DNA of 64,000 nucleotides from Wenyingzhuangia gilva (GCF_030519655.1 NZ_JAUMIT010000001.1:124001-188000), one strand, 5' to 3'. Positions 47,955-58,556 are shown, counted from the first letter of the stretch. The notes: a model not told the origin generated them from the letters alone. Made by a program: numbers and translations.

Positions 47955-48003
47955 GAGTTGTTACCTAACGATGAAACTACTTTTTTTAAAAAACTAGAAT
48001 AAC
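47955..48003 (+). repeat. Direct repeat B: second copy of the BtuF-like gene tail
   Basis: Still encodes ELLPNDETTFFKKLE and a stop in the plus direction, but with no gene attached. It includes the stop codon of the convergent parC (TAG, minus strand, 47996-47994). The changes from copy A are at six positions, mostly in the last 15 bp. Confidence 0.85.
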
Positions 48004-50570
48004 GTTGGCTGATCTCCATTAATCTCCTTTTCGTCCTCTACTTCAATATCATTTTCAGCAGGGCTATAAGGAGAAGGTTCTAATCTATTCACCAATTTAA
48101 TTTTATCATCAGTTAATTGGTTTCCTAAAGCTTTAATTCCTTTTACAGCAATAAAATCTTCTAAATCAATAACCAAATTCTCAAGATTACGTTTGCTAAA
48201 TACCACCTCAACATTAGGTCTATAATCGGTCACTACAATTTGTAATTGTGTTTTTGGATGTTCACTAATAAAAAACTCTTCCTTGTCTGGATGATCTATC
48301 ACAAAACGTTTTACGTAATATTTTTCTTTTTCCCCTTCATAATAAATAGCAGAAATAGGTTTGTTTGGTTCCCATTTTTCTAGCACTACCATGTCATCTT
48401 CAAAATGTGTGGTTAAAGCTGGAGTAATGGTTTTTATTTTTCCAGATTGTGTAGCAACTAACAATTTATCTTTGGCTGTAAATTCTCCTAACAACTCTCC
48501 TCTTCCATCAACATTTAAACGTTGTACAGTATCATCAAACCATATTTTACGTGGTTTTAAAGTAGAAGTTCCAGCAGATTTAAACTCAATTTTCTTGACA
48601 GGATACTTGGTAATTAAGTTCCCTTTTGAAGAACGTCCTTTAATCATTAAATCCGAAAAATCTATATCCCATTTTAATTTCTTTAACCCGGCCAATGGTT
48701 TTAATTCTACAGAAACCGTTTCTGCTTCTCCATTAGGATTGGCAGTAAAATACCAAACTACAGAACCTTTGTTTCCAGCTGTTAAGTCGTACTCTTTATC
48801 TCTGGTTATACTCGTTACATTAAAACGTTTCATATAACTTGGACCAGAACGACCATCACGATACATCATGTTATAAATAGTACGCTTGTCTCCTTTTTTA
48901 AAGATGGCTACATGAATAATATCTTTACCAACAAAGGTTTTTTGAGCCACTTTACTTACGATCATGGTTCCATCTTTTCGGAATACAATTACGTCATCTA
49001 TGTCTGCACAATCCGCTACAAACTCATCTCTTTTTAAAGAAGTACCCACAAAACCTTCAGTTCTATTTACGTATAATTTTTCGTTACGCATTACCACTTT
49101 GGTTGCTTCAATATCATCAAAAGTTCTAATTTCTGTCATACGAGGTTTTTCTTTCCCGTATTTTTCTTTTAAACTCTTAAAATAATCAATAGCAAACTCT
49201 ATTAAGTTCTCTAAATGATGTTGCACTTGAGCAATTTCATCTTCTAAACTTTCAATAATTTGTTTGGCTTTGTCGATATCAAACTTAGAAATTCGCTTGA
49301 TTCTAATTTCTGTTAAACGAACAATATCTTCTTCTGTAATGGCTCTTTTTAAATGTGATATATGTGGCTTTAATCCCTTATCAATAGCAGAAATGACTCC
49401 TTCCCACGTACTTTCTTCTTCAATATCACGATAGATTCTATTTTCTATAAAAATACGTTCCAAAGAAGCAAAATGCCATTTTTCTTGCAACTCACCTAAC
49501 TGAATTTCTAATTCACGTTTTAACAAGTGTAAAGTATTATTGGTTGATATTTTCAAAATATCAGAAACTCCAATAAACACAGGTTTATGATCTTGAATAA
49601 CGCAACACAAAGGAGAAATAGACACTTCACAATTGGTAAAAGCAAATAAAGCATCAATGGTTTTATCTGGTGATACTCCTGGTGGTAAGTGAATTAAAAT
49701 CTCAACGTTTCTAGCAGTATTATCCTCTATTTGTTTGATTTTAATTTTCCCTTTATCGTTTGCTTTTAGTATGGATTCTATTAAAGTTGAAGTGGTAGTT
49801 CCGAATGGAATTTCGTTTACCACTAAAGTTTTTTTATCTAACTGAGAAATTTTTGCTCTCACTCTTACTTTTCCTCCTCTGGTACCATCGTTATAATTGG
49901 TAACATCAATTACTCCTCCAGTTAAAAAATCTGGAAATAAAGTAAAGCTTCTTCCTCTTAATATTTTAATCGAAGCATCTATCAGTTCATTAAAGTTGTG
50001 TGGTAATATTTTGGTTGATAACCCTACTGCAATTCCCTCACCTCCTTGTGCCAATAGCATTGGAAATTTTACAGGTAAATTAATAGGTTCTTTTCTACGA
50101 CCATCATAAGAAGCTTGCCAATCGGTAGTTTTTGGATTAAAAACTACTTCTAAAGCAAACTTAGACAAACGGGCTTCTATGTAACGAGCTGCTGCTGCTC
50201 GGTCTCCTGTAAGAATATTCCCCCAGTTCCCTTGCATGTCTATCAACAATTCTTTCTGACCAATTTGTACCATGGCATCAGAAATAGAAGCATCACCATG
50301 AGGATGATACTGCATACAGTGTCCTACTAAGTTGGCTACTTTGTTGTAACGTCCATCATCTAAGTCTTTCATAGATTGCATAATACGTCTTTGCACAGGT
50401 TTAAAACCGTCTGCAATGGCTGGTACTGCACGTTCTAAGATTACGTAAGAAGCATAGTCTAAAAACCACTCTTTGTACATTCCTGTAACTTTGGTAATGG
50501 TCTCTTGACTTTCTACCGGTTTATGATTTTCAAATTCGTTTTCTTCTTGCTTGTTGATGTCGTCTTGCAT
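47994..50570 (-). CDS. parC: DNA topoisomerase IV subunit A
   Basis: 858 residues. The winged-helix and tower region has the catalytic Tyr130 in AAAARYIEARL. Upstream is the helix MQYHPHGDASISDAMV (~86-101). A coiled coil at ~430-470 and a C-terminal beta-pinwheel with degenerate repeats follow. It cuts and rejoins DNA to separate daughter chromosomes. parE lies 62 bp upstream on the same strand. Its stop codon lies inside direct repeat B. Confidence 0.92.
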   Translation of the reverse strand: MQDDINKQEENEFENHKPVESQETITKVTGMYKEWFLDYASYVILERAVPAIADGFKPVQRRIMQSMKDLDDGRYNKVANLVGHCMQYHPHGDASISDAMVQIGQKELLIDMQGNWGNILTGDRAAAARYIEARLSKFALEVVFNPKTTDWQASYDGRRKEPINLPVKFPMLLAQGGEGIAVGLSTKILPHNFNELIDASIKILRGRSFTLFPDFLTGGVIDVTNYNDGTRGGKVRVRAKISQLDKKTLVVNEIPFGTTTSTLIESILKANDKGKIKIKQIEDNTARNVEILIHLPPGVSPDKTIDALFAFTNCEVSISPLCCVIQDHKPVFIGVSDILKISTNNTLHLLKRELEIQLGELQEKWHFASLERIFIENRIYRDIEEESTWEGVISAIDKGLKPHISHLKRAITEEDIVRLTEIRIKRISKFDIDKAKQIIESLEDEIAQVQHHLENLIEFAIDYFKSLKEKYGKEKPRMTEIRTFDDIEATKVVMRNEKLYVNRTEGFVGTSLKRDEFVADCADIDDVIVFRKDGTMIVSKVAQKTFVGKDIIHVAIFKKGDKRTIYNMMYRDGRSGPSYMKRFNVTSITRDKEYDLTAGNKGSVVWYFTANPNGEAETVSVELKPLAGLKKLKWDIDFSDLMIKGRSSKGNLITKYPVKKIEFKSAGTSTLKPRKIWFDDTVQRLNVDGRGELLGEFTAKDKLLVATQSGKIKTITPALTTHFEDDMVVLEKWEPNKPISAIYYEGEKEKYYVKRFVIDHPDKEEFFISEHPKTQLQIVVTDYRPNVEVVFSKRNLENLVIDLEDFIAVKGIKALGNQLTDDKIKLVNRLEPSPYSPAENDIEVEDEKEINGDQPTLF

Positions 50571-50632
50571 ATAGTTGCAACTGGTGTTTATGTTTTACTT
50601 CTTTACGTTAATGTCGATTTATTTTTTAGAGA

Positions 50633-52489
50633 CTAATTCTCTTCAATAATATCCAACTCATATTTCAAATTGTCGATAATAAATTCTTGACGGTCTGGTG
50701 TGTTTTTACCCATGTAGAACTCTAACATAGATTCTATAGACTGTTCTTTGTCTAACATCACAGGATCTAAACGAATATTATCTCCAATAAAATGCTGGAA
50801 TTCATCAGGTGAAATTTCCCCCAACCCTTTAAATCGTGTGATTTCTGCTTTTCCTGTTAATTTTTCTATCGCGTTTTGTTTTTCCTCTTCGGAATAACAA
50901 TAAATGGTTTCTTTTTTATTTCTTACCCTAAACAAAGGGGTATCTAAAATATATAAATGACCTTCTTTAATCACCTCTGGAAAAAATTGTAAAAAGAAAG
51001 TAATCAATAACAAACGAATATGCATACCATCTACATCGGCATCGGTCGCAATAATCACGTTGTTATATCTTAAATTTTCTATTCCGTCTTCAATATTTAA
51101 AGCTGCTTGCAGTAAGTTAAATTCCTCATTTTCGTACACAATTTTTTTAGTCAACCCATAACAATTTAAAGGCTTTCCTTTTAAACTAAATACCGCTTGG
51201 GTATTTACATTACGAGACTTGGTAATAGAACCACTTGCAGAATCTCCCTCGGTAATAAATAAAGAAGTTTCTAGGTGTCCTTCTTTTTTAGAATCTTCTA
51301 AATGGATTCTACAATCACGAAGTTTTTTATTGTGTACACTTGCTTTTTTGGCACGTTCTCTAGCTATTTTTCTAATTCCAGACAATTCTTTACGTTCCTT
51401 TTCTGCCTGCATTACTTTACGTTGAATAGCTTCTGCAGTGGTAGGATTTTTGTGTAAATAATTATCTAAATTGGTTTTAACAAAATCGTTAATATAAGTC
51501 CTCACCGTTGGTAAATCTCCTCCCATTTCGGTAGATCCCAACTTGGTTTTGGTCTGACTTTCAAAAACAGGTTCCATTACCTTAATTGCGATGGCACTTA
51601 CGATAGATTTACGAACATCCGAAGCTTCAAAATTTTTACCAAAAAACTCTCTAATGGTTTTTACCACTGCTTCTCTAAACGCATTTTGATGTGTACCTCC
51701 TTGCGTAGTATGTTGTCCGTTTACAAAAGAATGATATTCCTCACTGTATTGCGTTTTACTGTGAGTCATGGCAATTTCTATATCATCTCCTTTTAAATGA
51801 ATAATAGGATATGCCAAAGTATCTTCGTGAATATTTTCTTCCAACAAATCTTTCAATCCATTTTCTGAAATAAACTTTTCACCATTAAAAACTATGGTCA
51901 AACCTGGATTTAGGTACACATAGTTTTTTATCATTTTGATGACGTATTCACTTCTGAACTTGTAATTCACAAAAATACTTGGATCTGGATGGAAAATAAC
52001 TCTTGTTCCTCTTCGAATGGTCGTCGCTTCCAAAGGTGTTTGATGAATCAATTCTCCTTTTTCAAATTCGGCTGTGGTGGTTTGTCCATCACGAATAGAC
52101 TGAATAGAAAAATTACTAGACAACGCATTTACTGCTTTGGTACCAACACCATTTAACCCTACAGATTTTTTAAAAGCACGAGAATCATACTTTCCTCCTG
52201 TATTCATTTTAGAAACTACATCCACTACTTTTCCCAAAGGAACTCCACGACCGTAATCTCTAATTTTAACCACTTCGTCTTTTACAGAAATTTCAATGGT
52301 TTTCCCAACGCCCATCACATATTCATCAATGGAGTTGTCTATCACCTCTTTGATCAAAATATAAATCCCATCATCCTGAGAGGATCCATCCCCTAGTTTC
52401 CCAATATACATCCCTGGTCGCATTCTAATATGTTCTTTCCAGTCTAACGATCGTATATTGTCTTCGGTATATTTTGTTTCTTCACTCAT
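50633..52489 (-). CDS. parE: DNA topoisomerase IV subunit B
   Basis: 618 residues from the ATG at 52489 (TTG at 52495 gives two more residues). GHKL ATPase domain: [10 protein letters not shown] (~41-50), [10 protein letters not shown] and [13 protein letters not shown]. Transducer region KTKLGSTE (~325). TOPRIM domain: [10 protein letters not shown] and [12 protein letters not shown]. It supplies ATP-driven DNA capture for ParC. The short length (no gyrase-type insertion) and pairing support ParE rather than GyrB. Confidence 0.93.
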   Translation of the reverse strand: MSEETKYTEDNIRSLDWKEHIRMRPGMYIGKLGDGSSQDDGIYILIKEVIDNSIDEYVMGVGKTIEISVKDEVVKIRDYGRGVPLGKVVDVVSKMNTGGKYDSRAFKKSVGLNGVGTKAVNALSSNFSIQSIRDGQTTTAEFEKGELIHQTPLEATTIRRGTRVIFHPDPSIFVNYKFRSEYVIKMIKNYVYLNPGLTIVFNGEKFISENGLKDLLEENIHEDTLAYPIIHLKGDDIEIAMTHSKTQYSEEYHSFVNGQHTTQGGTHQNAFREAVVKTIREFFGKNFEASDVRKSIVSAIAIKVMEPVFESQTKTKLGSTEMGGDLPTVRTYINDFVKTNLDNYLHKNPTTAEAIQRKVMQAEKERKELSGIRKIARERAKKASVHNKKLRDCRIHLEDSKKEGHLETSLFITEGDSASGSITKSRNVNTQAVFSLKGKPLNCYGLTKKIVYENEEFNLLQAALNIEDGIENLRYNNVIIATDADVDGMHIRLLLITFFLQFFPEVIKEGHLYILDTPLFRVRNKKETIYCYSEEEKQNAIEKLTGKAEITRFKGLGEISPDEFQHFIGDNIRLDPVMLDKEQSIESMLEFYMGKNTPDRQEFIIDNLKYELDIIEEN

Positions 52490-52586
52490 GAACAAAGCTC
52501 TGATTTAGGTTCTTGTTAAATTTAAGGTTTTATTCGTCTTTACCGACGGTCTTTAAAATTGAATTATCAACAGGTTTTTAACGCAA

Positions 52587-53483
52587 TCATCGTTCTTTTT
52601 TTGATACAATTCTTACTCCCAAAATTACAATTACAACTCCAATTGCTTGTATAAAAGTAATACTTTCTCCCAAAACAATAGTTGCTAATAAAATAGTAAA
52701 TACGGGTCCGATACTCCCAATAATAGCAAACTTGGAAGCTCCCAGTTTCTGAATCGCATAAGACACCAAATAAGAAGGCAAAACAGTACAAAAAACAGCC
52801 ATCAGTATCTCGTATTGATATACCTCTGCTGGATAATTTAAAACAGACTGTCTATCTGTAATTAAATAATGTATAATTACGGAAGTACAAGCCACAACCA
52901 TAGCCATTGAGGTAAAACGAATGGTTCCAAATTTAGGTATCAACCAACCACTTCCCACCAAATATGAGGCATAAGTTAAAGCACTCATAAAAATGAGCCC
53001 TGCCCCTAAAAACAAATGATCATCATGATTGATTTGCAACTCTGAAGCAAAAGTTAAAAAGACGCCAAAATAAGTGATTATAATTGCCCAAATTTGTTGT
53101 TTGGTAATTTTGGTTTTTAAAAATAACGCTCCTATTAGTACTACCAAAGTTGGATACACAAACAAAATAATTCGTTCCAAACTTGCTGATAAAAACTTTA
53201 ATCCATAAAAATCAAAAAAGCTTGCTATGTAATAACCAATCACTCCAAAAAGAACTAGCCACAAATAATGCTTTTTTTCTAAGCCTACTTTCACTTCATT
53301 TCTTTTAACTCCCAAAATCACCAAATAAAAAGGCAAGGCAAACAACATTCTTAACAAAAGAATATGAACGGTTGGGAGTTGAAAATCATAAATTAATTTT
53401 ACAATAATTGCTTTAGACGAAAATAGAAATACTGCCAACAAAGCAATCAATACACCAACAGTATTTTCTGATATTTTTTTCAT
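52587..53483 (-). CDS. EamA/DMT-family transporter
   Basis: 298 residues with ten membrane helices arranged as two EamA repeats (~8-140 and ~155-293). The last repeat ends GESITFIQAIGVVIVILGV, typical of the family. It moves small metabolites or amino acids, substrate unknown. It lies between ychF and parE on the same strand and follows a terminator. Confidence 0.9.
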   Translation of the reverse strand: MKKISENTVGVLIALLAVFLFSSKAIIVKLIYDFQLPTVHILLLRMLFALPFYLVILGVKRNEVKVGLEKKHYLWLVLFGVIGYYIASFFDFYGLKFLSASLERIILFVYPTLVVLIGALFLKTKITKQQIWAIIITYFGVFLTFASELQINHDDHLFLGAGLIFMSALTYASYLVGSGWLIPKFGTIRFTSMAMVVACTSVIIHYLITDRQSVLNYPAEVYQYEILMAVFCTVLPSYLVSYAIQKLGASKFAIIGSIGPVFTILLATIVLGESITFIQAIGVVIVILGVRIVSKKER

Positions 53484-53498
53484 AATTATTATTCAATA

Positions 53499-53534
53499 AA
53501 AAAGCCAATTCAAAAAAATGATGAATTGGCTTTT
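53499..53534 (-). terminator. Intrinsic terminator after ychF
   Basis: AAAAGCCAATTCA (53499-53511) pairs with TGAATTGGCTTTT (53522-53534); on the minus strand a T-tract follows. Confidence 0.8.
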
Positions 53535-53554
53535 ATTCTTATTAATGGAGAACA

Positions 53555-54646
53555 TTAGACATTAAATCTAAAATTCATCATATCTCCATCTTGTACTATG
53601 TATTCTTTTCCTTCTACAGATAATTTACCAGCTTCTTTTACTTTGGCTTCACTTCCTAAAGTAACATAGTCGTTATACTTAATAACTTCTGCACGGATAA
53701 ATCCTTTTTCAAAATCTGTATGAATTACTCCTGCTGCTTGTGGTGCAGTATCTCCAATGTTAATGGTCCAAGCTCTTACTTCTTTTACCCCTGCCGTAAA
53801 GTAAGTTTGTAAGTTTAATAACTTGTAAGCAGCACGAATTAATTTTGCGGCTCCTGGCTCCTCTAAACCAATATCAGATAAAAACTCTTTACGCTCTTCA
53901 AAACTTTCTAATTCGTTGATATCCGCTTCAGTTCCAACGGCTAAAAATAACACCTCAGCATTTTCATCTTTCACCGCTTCTTTTACCAACTCAACATATT
54001 CGTTTCCATCTACTGCTGATTCTTCATCAACATTACAAACGTACATTACAGGTTTGATAGTGATGAATTGTAATGGTTTTACAAATTCTAATTCTTTTTC
54101 AGTAAATGATAATGCACGAACAGAAACTGCAGCTTCTAAAGAAGTTTTAATTCTGTCTAAAACATCAAATTCAGCTTGCGCTTCTTTGTTTCCAGTTTTA
54201 GCTAATTTTTTAACTCTCTCTAAACGCTTTTCTACTGTTTCTAAATCTTTTAATTGTAACTCAATATCAATCGTTTCTTTATCTCTAATAGGATTGATAG
54301 AACCATCAACGTGAATAATATTGTCATCATTAAAACAACGTAACACGTGTAAAATAGCATCGGTTTCACGAATGTTTGCTAAAAATTGGTTTCCTAAACC
54401 TTCTCCCTTACTTGCTCCTTTTACCAATCCGGCAATATCAACAATTTCTACAGTTGCAGGCACTACTCTTTCTGGATTTACCAAAGACTCTAACTTTTCT
54501 AATCTTGGATCTGGTACATTTACGACTCCAATATTTGGTTCAATAGTACAGAATGGAAAGTTTGCACTTTGCGCTTTTGCGTTAGACAAACAATTAAATA
54601 ATGTTGATTTTCCAACGTTAGGTAATCCTACAATACCTGCTTTCAT
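53555..54646 (-). CDS. ychF: Redox-regulated ATPase YchF
   Basis: 363 residues, full length. P-loop [15 protein letters not shown] at ~7-21, [16 protein letters not shown] (~70-85), then VCNVDEES where the usual NKxD is altered, as in YchF, which prefers ATP. TGS-like C-terminal domain ends [12 protein letters not shown]. It is an Obg-family protein linked to translation and stress response. Confidence 0.97.
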   Translation of the reverse strand: MKAGIVGLPNVGKSTLFNCLSNAKAQSANFPFCTIEPNIGVVNVPDPRLEKLESLVNPERVVPATVEIVDIAGLVKGASKGEGLGNQFLANIRETDAILHVLRCFNDDNIIHVDGSINPIRDKETIDIELQLKDLETVEKRLERVKKLAKTGNKEAQAEFDVLDRIKTSLEAAVSVRALSFTEKELEFVKPLQFITIKPVMYVCNVDEESAVDGNEYVELVKEAVKDENAEVLFLAVGTEADINELESFEERKEFLSDIGLEEPGAAKLIRAAYKLLNLQTYFTAGVKEVRAWTINIGDTAPQAAGVIHTDFEKGFIRAEVIKYNDYVTLGSEAKVKEAGKLSVEGKEYIVQDGDMMNFRFNV

Positions 54647-54842
54647 GAGTTTTTATTTTTAGAAGTGGCAAAGATACAATCTATAATTTAAAATCTTGAA
54701 AAAATAGTAACGAGTATTGAATAGTGAATAGTATAATTTCTAAAATAACGCAACTTCTAAACATCATAAATTAACAGCCTACTGCTTTTCACTTTAAAAA
54801 CTTAGCATTACTTTTAAGTTTCAAATTAAAAACTCCCCGAAC

Positions 54843-55241
54843 ATGAATTTATCTATGAGTATCCCTGCCTTGTTATTTCCAGCAATCTCTTTATCTATGT
54901 TGGCTTATAATGCCCGCTATTTAGCCATTGCTTCTTTGATTAGACAACTGCACAAAGAATATCAAGATTCTCACGAAAAAGATATTGGAGCTCAAATTAA
55001 GATTCTAAGCAAAAGACTAACGTTGATTAGAGCCACCCAAGGATTTGCCATTCTAAGTTTTATGGGAGCTGTGCTGACCATGTTATTGCTATTTTTAAAC
55101 ATGTTGATTTCTGCTGATATCATCTTTATCATTAGCCTTTGTTGTATGATGTTTTCATTGATTTTATTGTTTATTGAAATTCAAGTCTCCACCAAAGCTT
55201 TACAAATACAGTTAAAAGGAATGACAGGAAAGTTTATTTAG
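54843..55241 (+). CDS. DUF2721 membrane protein
   Basis: 132 residues with three membrane helices (~3-22, ~70-95, ~98-118). The start PALLFPAISLSMLAYNARYLAIASLIRQL (opening PALLFPAISL, ending ASLIRQL) is the DUF2721 signature, and IKILSKRLTLIRATQGF follows. Function unknown. Single gene ended by a strong terminator. Confidence 0.88.
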   Translation: MNLSMSIPALLFPAISLSMLAYNARYLAIASLIRQLHKEYQDSHEKDIGAQIKILSKRLTLIRATQGFAILSFMGAVLTMLLLFLNMLISADIIFIISLCCMMFSLILLFIEIQVSTKALQIQLKGMTGKFI

Positions 55242-55256
55242 CAAACCTAATTACAT

Positions 55257-55296
55257 AAAAAAGGGCAGTTGTTAATTAACAACTGCCCTTTTTTAT
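55257..55296. terminator. Bidirectional terminator
   Basis: A near-perfect 38-bp palindrome: GGGCAGTTGTTAA/TTAACAACTGCCC flanked by A- and T-tracts. It lies between the convergent DUF2721 gene and uxuA. Confidence 0.88.
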
Positions 55297-55313
55297 ATTT
55301 AAAATTCAGCTAT

Positions 55314-56477
55314 TTAAGCCTCACTTCTTTTAATTCCTAATTCTAAACCTCTTAGTTCTGCCAAACCTTTTAACCTACCAATAGCTGTGTATCCACAATA
55401 AGCTTTGTCATTGGTTAAATCATCAATCATTTGGTGACCGTGATCTGGTCTCATTGGAATTTCTATTCCTCTTTGTTTTTCAATTTTAGCAACTGCTTTC
55501 ACTACCTCGTACATATCGCTAGAACCTCCTAAGTGATTGTCTTCAAAAAAGCTTCCATCAGCTTCTCTTCTTACATTTCTTAGGTGTAAAAAGTGAATTC
55601 TATCCGCAAACTTTTCTATCATTTTAGGCAAATCATTATCTGGATTTGCCCCTAAAGAACCTGTACAAAAAGTAATTCCGTTACTCGGGCTATCAATAAA
55701 ACCGATTAAATCTTCTAAATCTTTTTCTGATTTAATGATTCTTGGCAATCCTAAAATATCCATTGGTGGATCATCTGGATGAATGGCCATCACAATTCCA
55801 TTTTCTTCTGCAATAGGAACTACTTGATTTAGAAAGAATGATAAATTTGACTTTAAATCTGCATGACTTAAACCATCATACTGCGCAATCATTGCTTTAA
55901 ACTCATCCATAGACAAATCATCCACCGTTCCTGGCAATCCTTTTAAAATACAATCAGACAAACGTGTTTTTTCTTCTGATGACATGTTTTCAAAAGATAC
56001 TTTTGCTTTGGTCTGAACTTCTTCTGTATAGTCTTTTTCCGCTCCTTCTCTTTCCATCAAATAGATTTCAAAAACAGCCATTTCAACTTTGTCAAAACGC
56101 AAAGCCGTTGCTCCATTTTTTAAAGGCCAAAAAAGTTGAGTTCTTGTCCAGTCTAACACAGGCATAAAATTGTAACACACATTTTTAATTCCACATGCTG
56201 CTACATTTTTTAAACTCTGCTTGTAATTTTCTATACGGTGTAAATAATCACCTTTTTGTAGTTTGATATTTTCATGAATAGGAATACTTTCTATAAAAGA
56301 CCATTCTAAACCAGCCGCTTCAATCATGTTTTTTACCTTCATGATTTCTTCCACTTCCCAAATATCACCATTCTTTACATGATGTAAAGCCGTTACCACT
56401 CCTGTTGCACCAGCTTGTGCTATGTGAGATAATTGAACAGAATCATTTACCCCAAACCATCTAAATGTTTGTATCAT
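55314..56477 (-). CDS. uxuA: D-mannonate dehydratase
   Basis: 387 residues (E. coli UxuA 394). TIM-barrel enzyme; visible motifs are TFRWFGVND at the start, MAIHPDDPP (~231-239), FCTGSLGANPDND (~272) and MRPDHGHQM near the end, carrying the metal ligands. It turns D-mannonate into 2-keto-3-deoxygluconate in hexuronate catabolism. The SDR reductase gene lies 20 bp upstream; together they convert fructuronate to KDG. Confidence 0.95.
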   Translation of the reverse strand: MIQTFRWFGVNDSVQLSHIAQAGATGVVTALHHVKNGDIWEVEEIMKVKNMIEAAGLEWSFIESIPIHENIKLQKGDYLHRIENYKQSLKNVAACGIKNVCYNFMPVLDWTRTQLFWPLKNGATALRFDKVEMAVFEIYLMEREGAEKDYTEEVQTKAKVSFENMSSEEKTRLSDCILKGLPGTVDDLSMDEFKAMIAQYDGLSHADLKSNLSFFLNQVVPIAEENGIVMAIHPDDPPMDILGLPRIIKSEKDLEDLIGFIDSPSNGITFCTGSLGANPDNDLPKMIEKFADRIHFLHLRNVRREADGSFFEDNHLGGSSDMYEVVKAVAKIEKQRGIEIPMRPDHGHQMIDDLTNDKAYCGYTAIGRLKGLAELRGLELGIKRSEA

Positions 56478-56497
56478 TTTTCTAACTTATATCTTTA

Positions 56498-57313
56498 TTA
56501 AACTCCACTAAAGGCACTAAAACCACCATCAATTGGCACTACAATTCCTGTTACAAACTTTGAAGCATCACTTAACAACCATTGTACGGTTCCGTTTAAT
56601 TCTTCCGATTCTCCAAAACGTTTCATAGGCGTATTTTTAATAATTGTGTTTCCTCTTTCTGTATAAGAACCATCTTCATTGGTTAACAAACGTAAGTTTT
56701 GTTTCCCTATAAAAAATCCTGGTGCAATGGCATTCACTCTAATTTTATCTCCAAATTTTAAAGCAAAATCAGAAGCCAACCATTTGGTAAAATTATCAAT
56801 AGCTGCTTTAGATGCTGAATAACCAACAACTCTTGTAATGGCTTGTGCTGCTGCCATAGAAGATACATTTACAATACTTCCTTTTCCATTGGCTACAATC
56901 TCCTTCCCAAAAATTAAACATGGTAATACGGTTCCATCTAAATTTAATTCAGACACTTTTCTAAAATCCGCCATTTTTAAATCAAAGAATGTTTTGTCTG
57001 GAGAAATGGTAGCTCCCGGCATATTTCCACCCGCAGCATTTACCAAAGCATCAATTTTTCCCCACTTGGCAATAATTTTATCTTTTACTTCTGTTAATGA
57101 AGCCTCGCTTAACACATCACATGCGTATCCAACAACCTCTTTTCCTATTTTTTCTAACTCTGCTAATTTTGCAGCAACTGTATCTTCGCTTCTACTAATA
57201 ATTACCACTTTAGCTCCTTCGCTTAACAAATGCTCTGCAATGTTACCTCCTAACACTCCTGCTCCACCTGTAACGACAATCACTTGATCTTTGATATTGA
57301 ATAATTGTGCCAT
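56498..57313 (-). CDS. SDR oxidoreductase, probable D-mannonate/fructuronate reductase
   Basis: 271 residues from the ATG at 57313 (an in-frame GTG at 57346 lies inside the operator-like palindrome, so ATG is preferred). Rossmann motif TGGAGVLGGNIA (~15-26), NAAGGN (~91) and catalytic Ser-Tyr-Lys in SSMAAAQ ... GYSASKAA. Classical SDR size. Being in one unit with uxuA, it most likely replaces UxuB as fructuronate reductase (inference); some related SDRs are gluconate 5-dehydrogenases. Confidence 0.88.
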   Translation of the reverse strand: MAQLFNIKDQVIVVTGGAGVLGGNIAEHLLSEGAKVVIISRSEDTVAAKLAELEKIGKEVVGYACDVLSEASLTEVKDKIIAKWGKIDALVNAAGGNMPGATISPDKTFFDLKMADFRKVSELNLDGTVLPCLIFGKEIVANGKGSIVNVSSMAAAQAITRVVGYSASKAAIDNFTKWLASDFALKFGDKIRVNAIAPGFFIGKQNLRLLTNEDGSYTERGNTIIKNTPMKRFGESEELNGTVQWLLSDASKFVTGIVVPIDGGFSAFSGV

Positions 57314-57332
57314 TTTAACTTTAATTTTATAT

Positions 57333-57352
57333 TTTCGTGTACGCACACGAAA
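57333..57352. promoter_or_regulatory. Operator-like palindrome of the uronate locus
   Basis: TTTCGTGT-ACGC-ACACGAAA, perfect 8-bp arms, 20 bp upstream of the SDR start and between it and the divergent LacI-type gene. This is the expected place and form for a LacI-family operator. Confidence 0.65.
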
Positions 57353-57439
57353 TTAATAAAAAATAATGAACCAAACATCATTCATCACTATTTTAACATA
57401 ATTTTGTTCCTGTTTTTATGAAATTAATAAAATAAAACA

Positions 57440-58480
57440 TTGAAAAGCATTAAAGACATCGCATTAAAAGCAAACGTTTCTATAGGTACTGTAGACAGAG
57501 TTTTACACAACCGACCAGGCGTTTCTGAGAGAACCAAAAAGAAAATTCTTAAAATTATTGAGGACTATAATTATACGGTAAATCCTGTTGCGAGTATTTT
57601 GGCGTCAAAAAAAACGTATACTATTGCGACTCTTTTGCCAGAAAACATAAGTTCTGATGAATTTTGGGAGTCTCCTAAACAAGGAATAGCCAATGCGATA
57701 GAAGAAATTAAAAATCTTGGCTTTTTAATCAACAACTTTCATTTTGATCAATTTTCATCAAATACTTATATAGATGCTTTTCATAAAATGATAGATAGCA
57801 AGCCTAGCGCTGTATTAATCGCTCCTATTTTTAACAAAGAAACTAGGGATCTGATTGGGTTGTTAGAAAATCAAAACATTCCTTATGTATTTATCAATAC
57901 AGAAACAGAAGGACTTAACAATCTTTCTTTTATTGGACAAGATTCTTTTAAAAGCGGATTGCTTGCTGGAAAATTAATGAATTGGGTATTGCCTAAAAAA
58001 GCAGAGATTTTAATTATTGAAATTCGTAAAGATATTTCTAATTACACTTCTATTAACAACAGAATTAACGGATTTAGAGATTTTTTTAAAACCTCTAAAA
58101 AATCAATTGCTATTCACAACCTGCATTTTGATCATGTTGAAAACAGCGAAACGTTAAAAAATCAACTTGACAATTATCTTTCTAAATATCCAAATATTAA
58201 AGGAATTTTTGTGCCTTCAAGTAAAGTAAGTACCGTAGCAAAAATAGTAGAAAGTTTAGACAAAAAAGATATTGAAATTGGTGGTTTTGACACCACTAAC
58301 GATAATATTAAGTATTTAAAAAATGGAACTGTTGATTTTTTAATCAGTCAAAATCCTGTTCAACAAGGATATGATGGAATTAAATTGCTCTTTAATTTTT
58401 TAACGCATCAAATAAAACCAGAAAAACACTATTTTTCTCCTATTGAAATTGTTTTAAAAGAAAACGTAGATTTTTTGTAA
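57440..58480 (+). CDS. LacI-family transcriptional regulator
   Basis: 346 residues; start TTG at 57440, giving the usual MKSIKDIA opening. HTH at ~3-25 (IKDIALKANVSIGTVDRVLHN, opening IKDIALKA and ending VDRVLHN), hinge ~45-58, then a periplasmic-binding-protein-like sensor domain (~62-340). The variant VDRVLH instead of VSRVLN is common in Bacteroidota. A TAATTTTG box lies at 57399-57406. It is divergent from the SDR-uxuA unit and probably represses it until a uronate product binds. Confidence 0.92.
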   Translation: MKSIKDIALKANVSIGTVDRVLHNRPGVSERTKKKILKIIEDYNYTVNPVASILASKKTYTIATLLPENISSDEFWESPKQGIANAIEEIKNLGFLINNFHFDQFSSNTYIDAFHKMIDSKPSAVLIAPIFNKETRDLIGLLENQNIPYVFINTETEGLNNLSFIGQDSFKSGLLAGKLMNWVLPKKAEILIIEIRKDISNYTSINNRINGFRDFFKTSKKSIAIHNLHFDHVENSETLKNQLDNYLSKYPNIKGIFVPSSKVSTVAKIVESLDKKDIEIGGFDTTNDNIKYLKNGTVDFLISQNPVQQGYDGIKLLFNFLTHQIKPEKHYFSPIEIVLKENVDFL

Positions 58481-58556
58481 CAACTAAATCTTATTGGTTT
58501 TTATAGCTAATCTCAATGCCTTATATTTGCCAAATCATTTTTTGAAAAAACATAAC

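Noticed and set aside
47994-52489. DNA gyrase (gyrA/gyrB)
   Set aside because: The A and B genes are adjacent, with a short B subunit of ~618 residues lacking a gyrase-type insertion, which fits topoisomerase IV better.
52567-52791. 74-residue frame inside the EamA gene, same strand
   Set aside because: It lies in another frame of a clear transporter gene and shows no independent signal.
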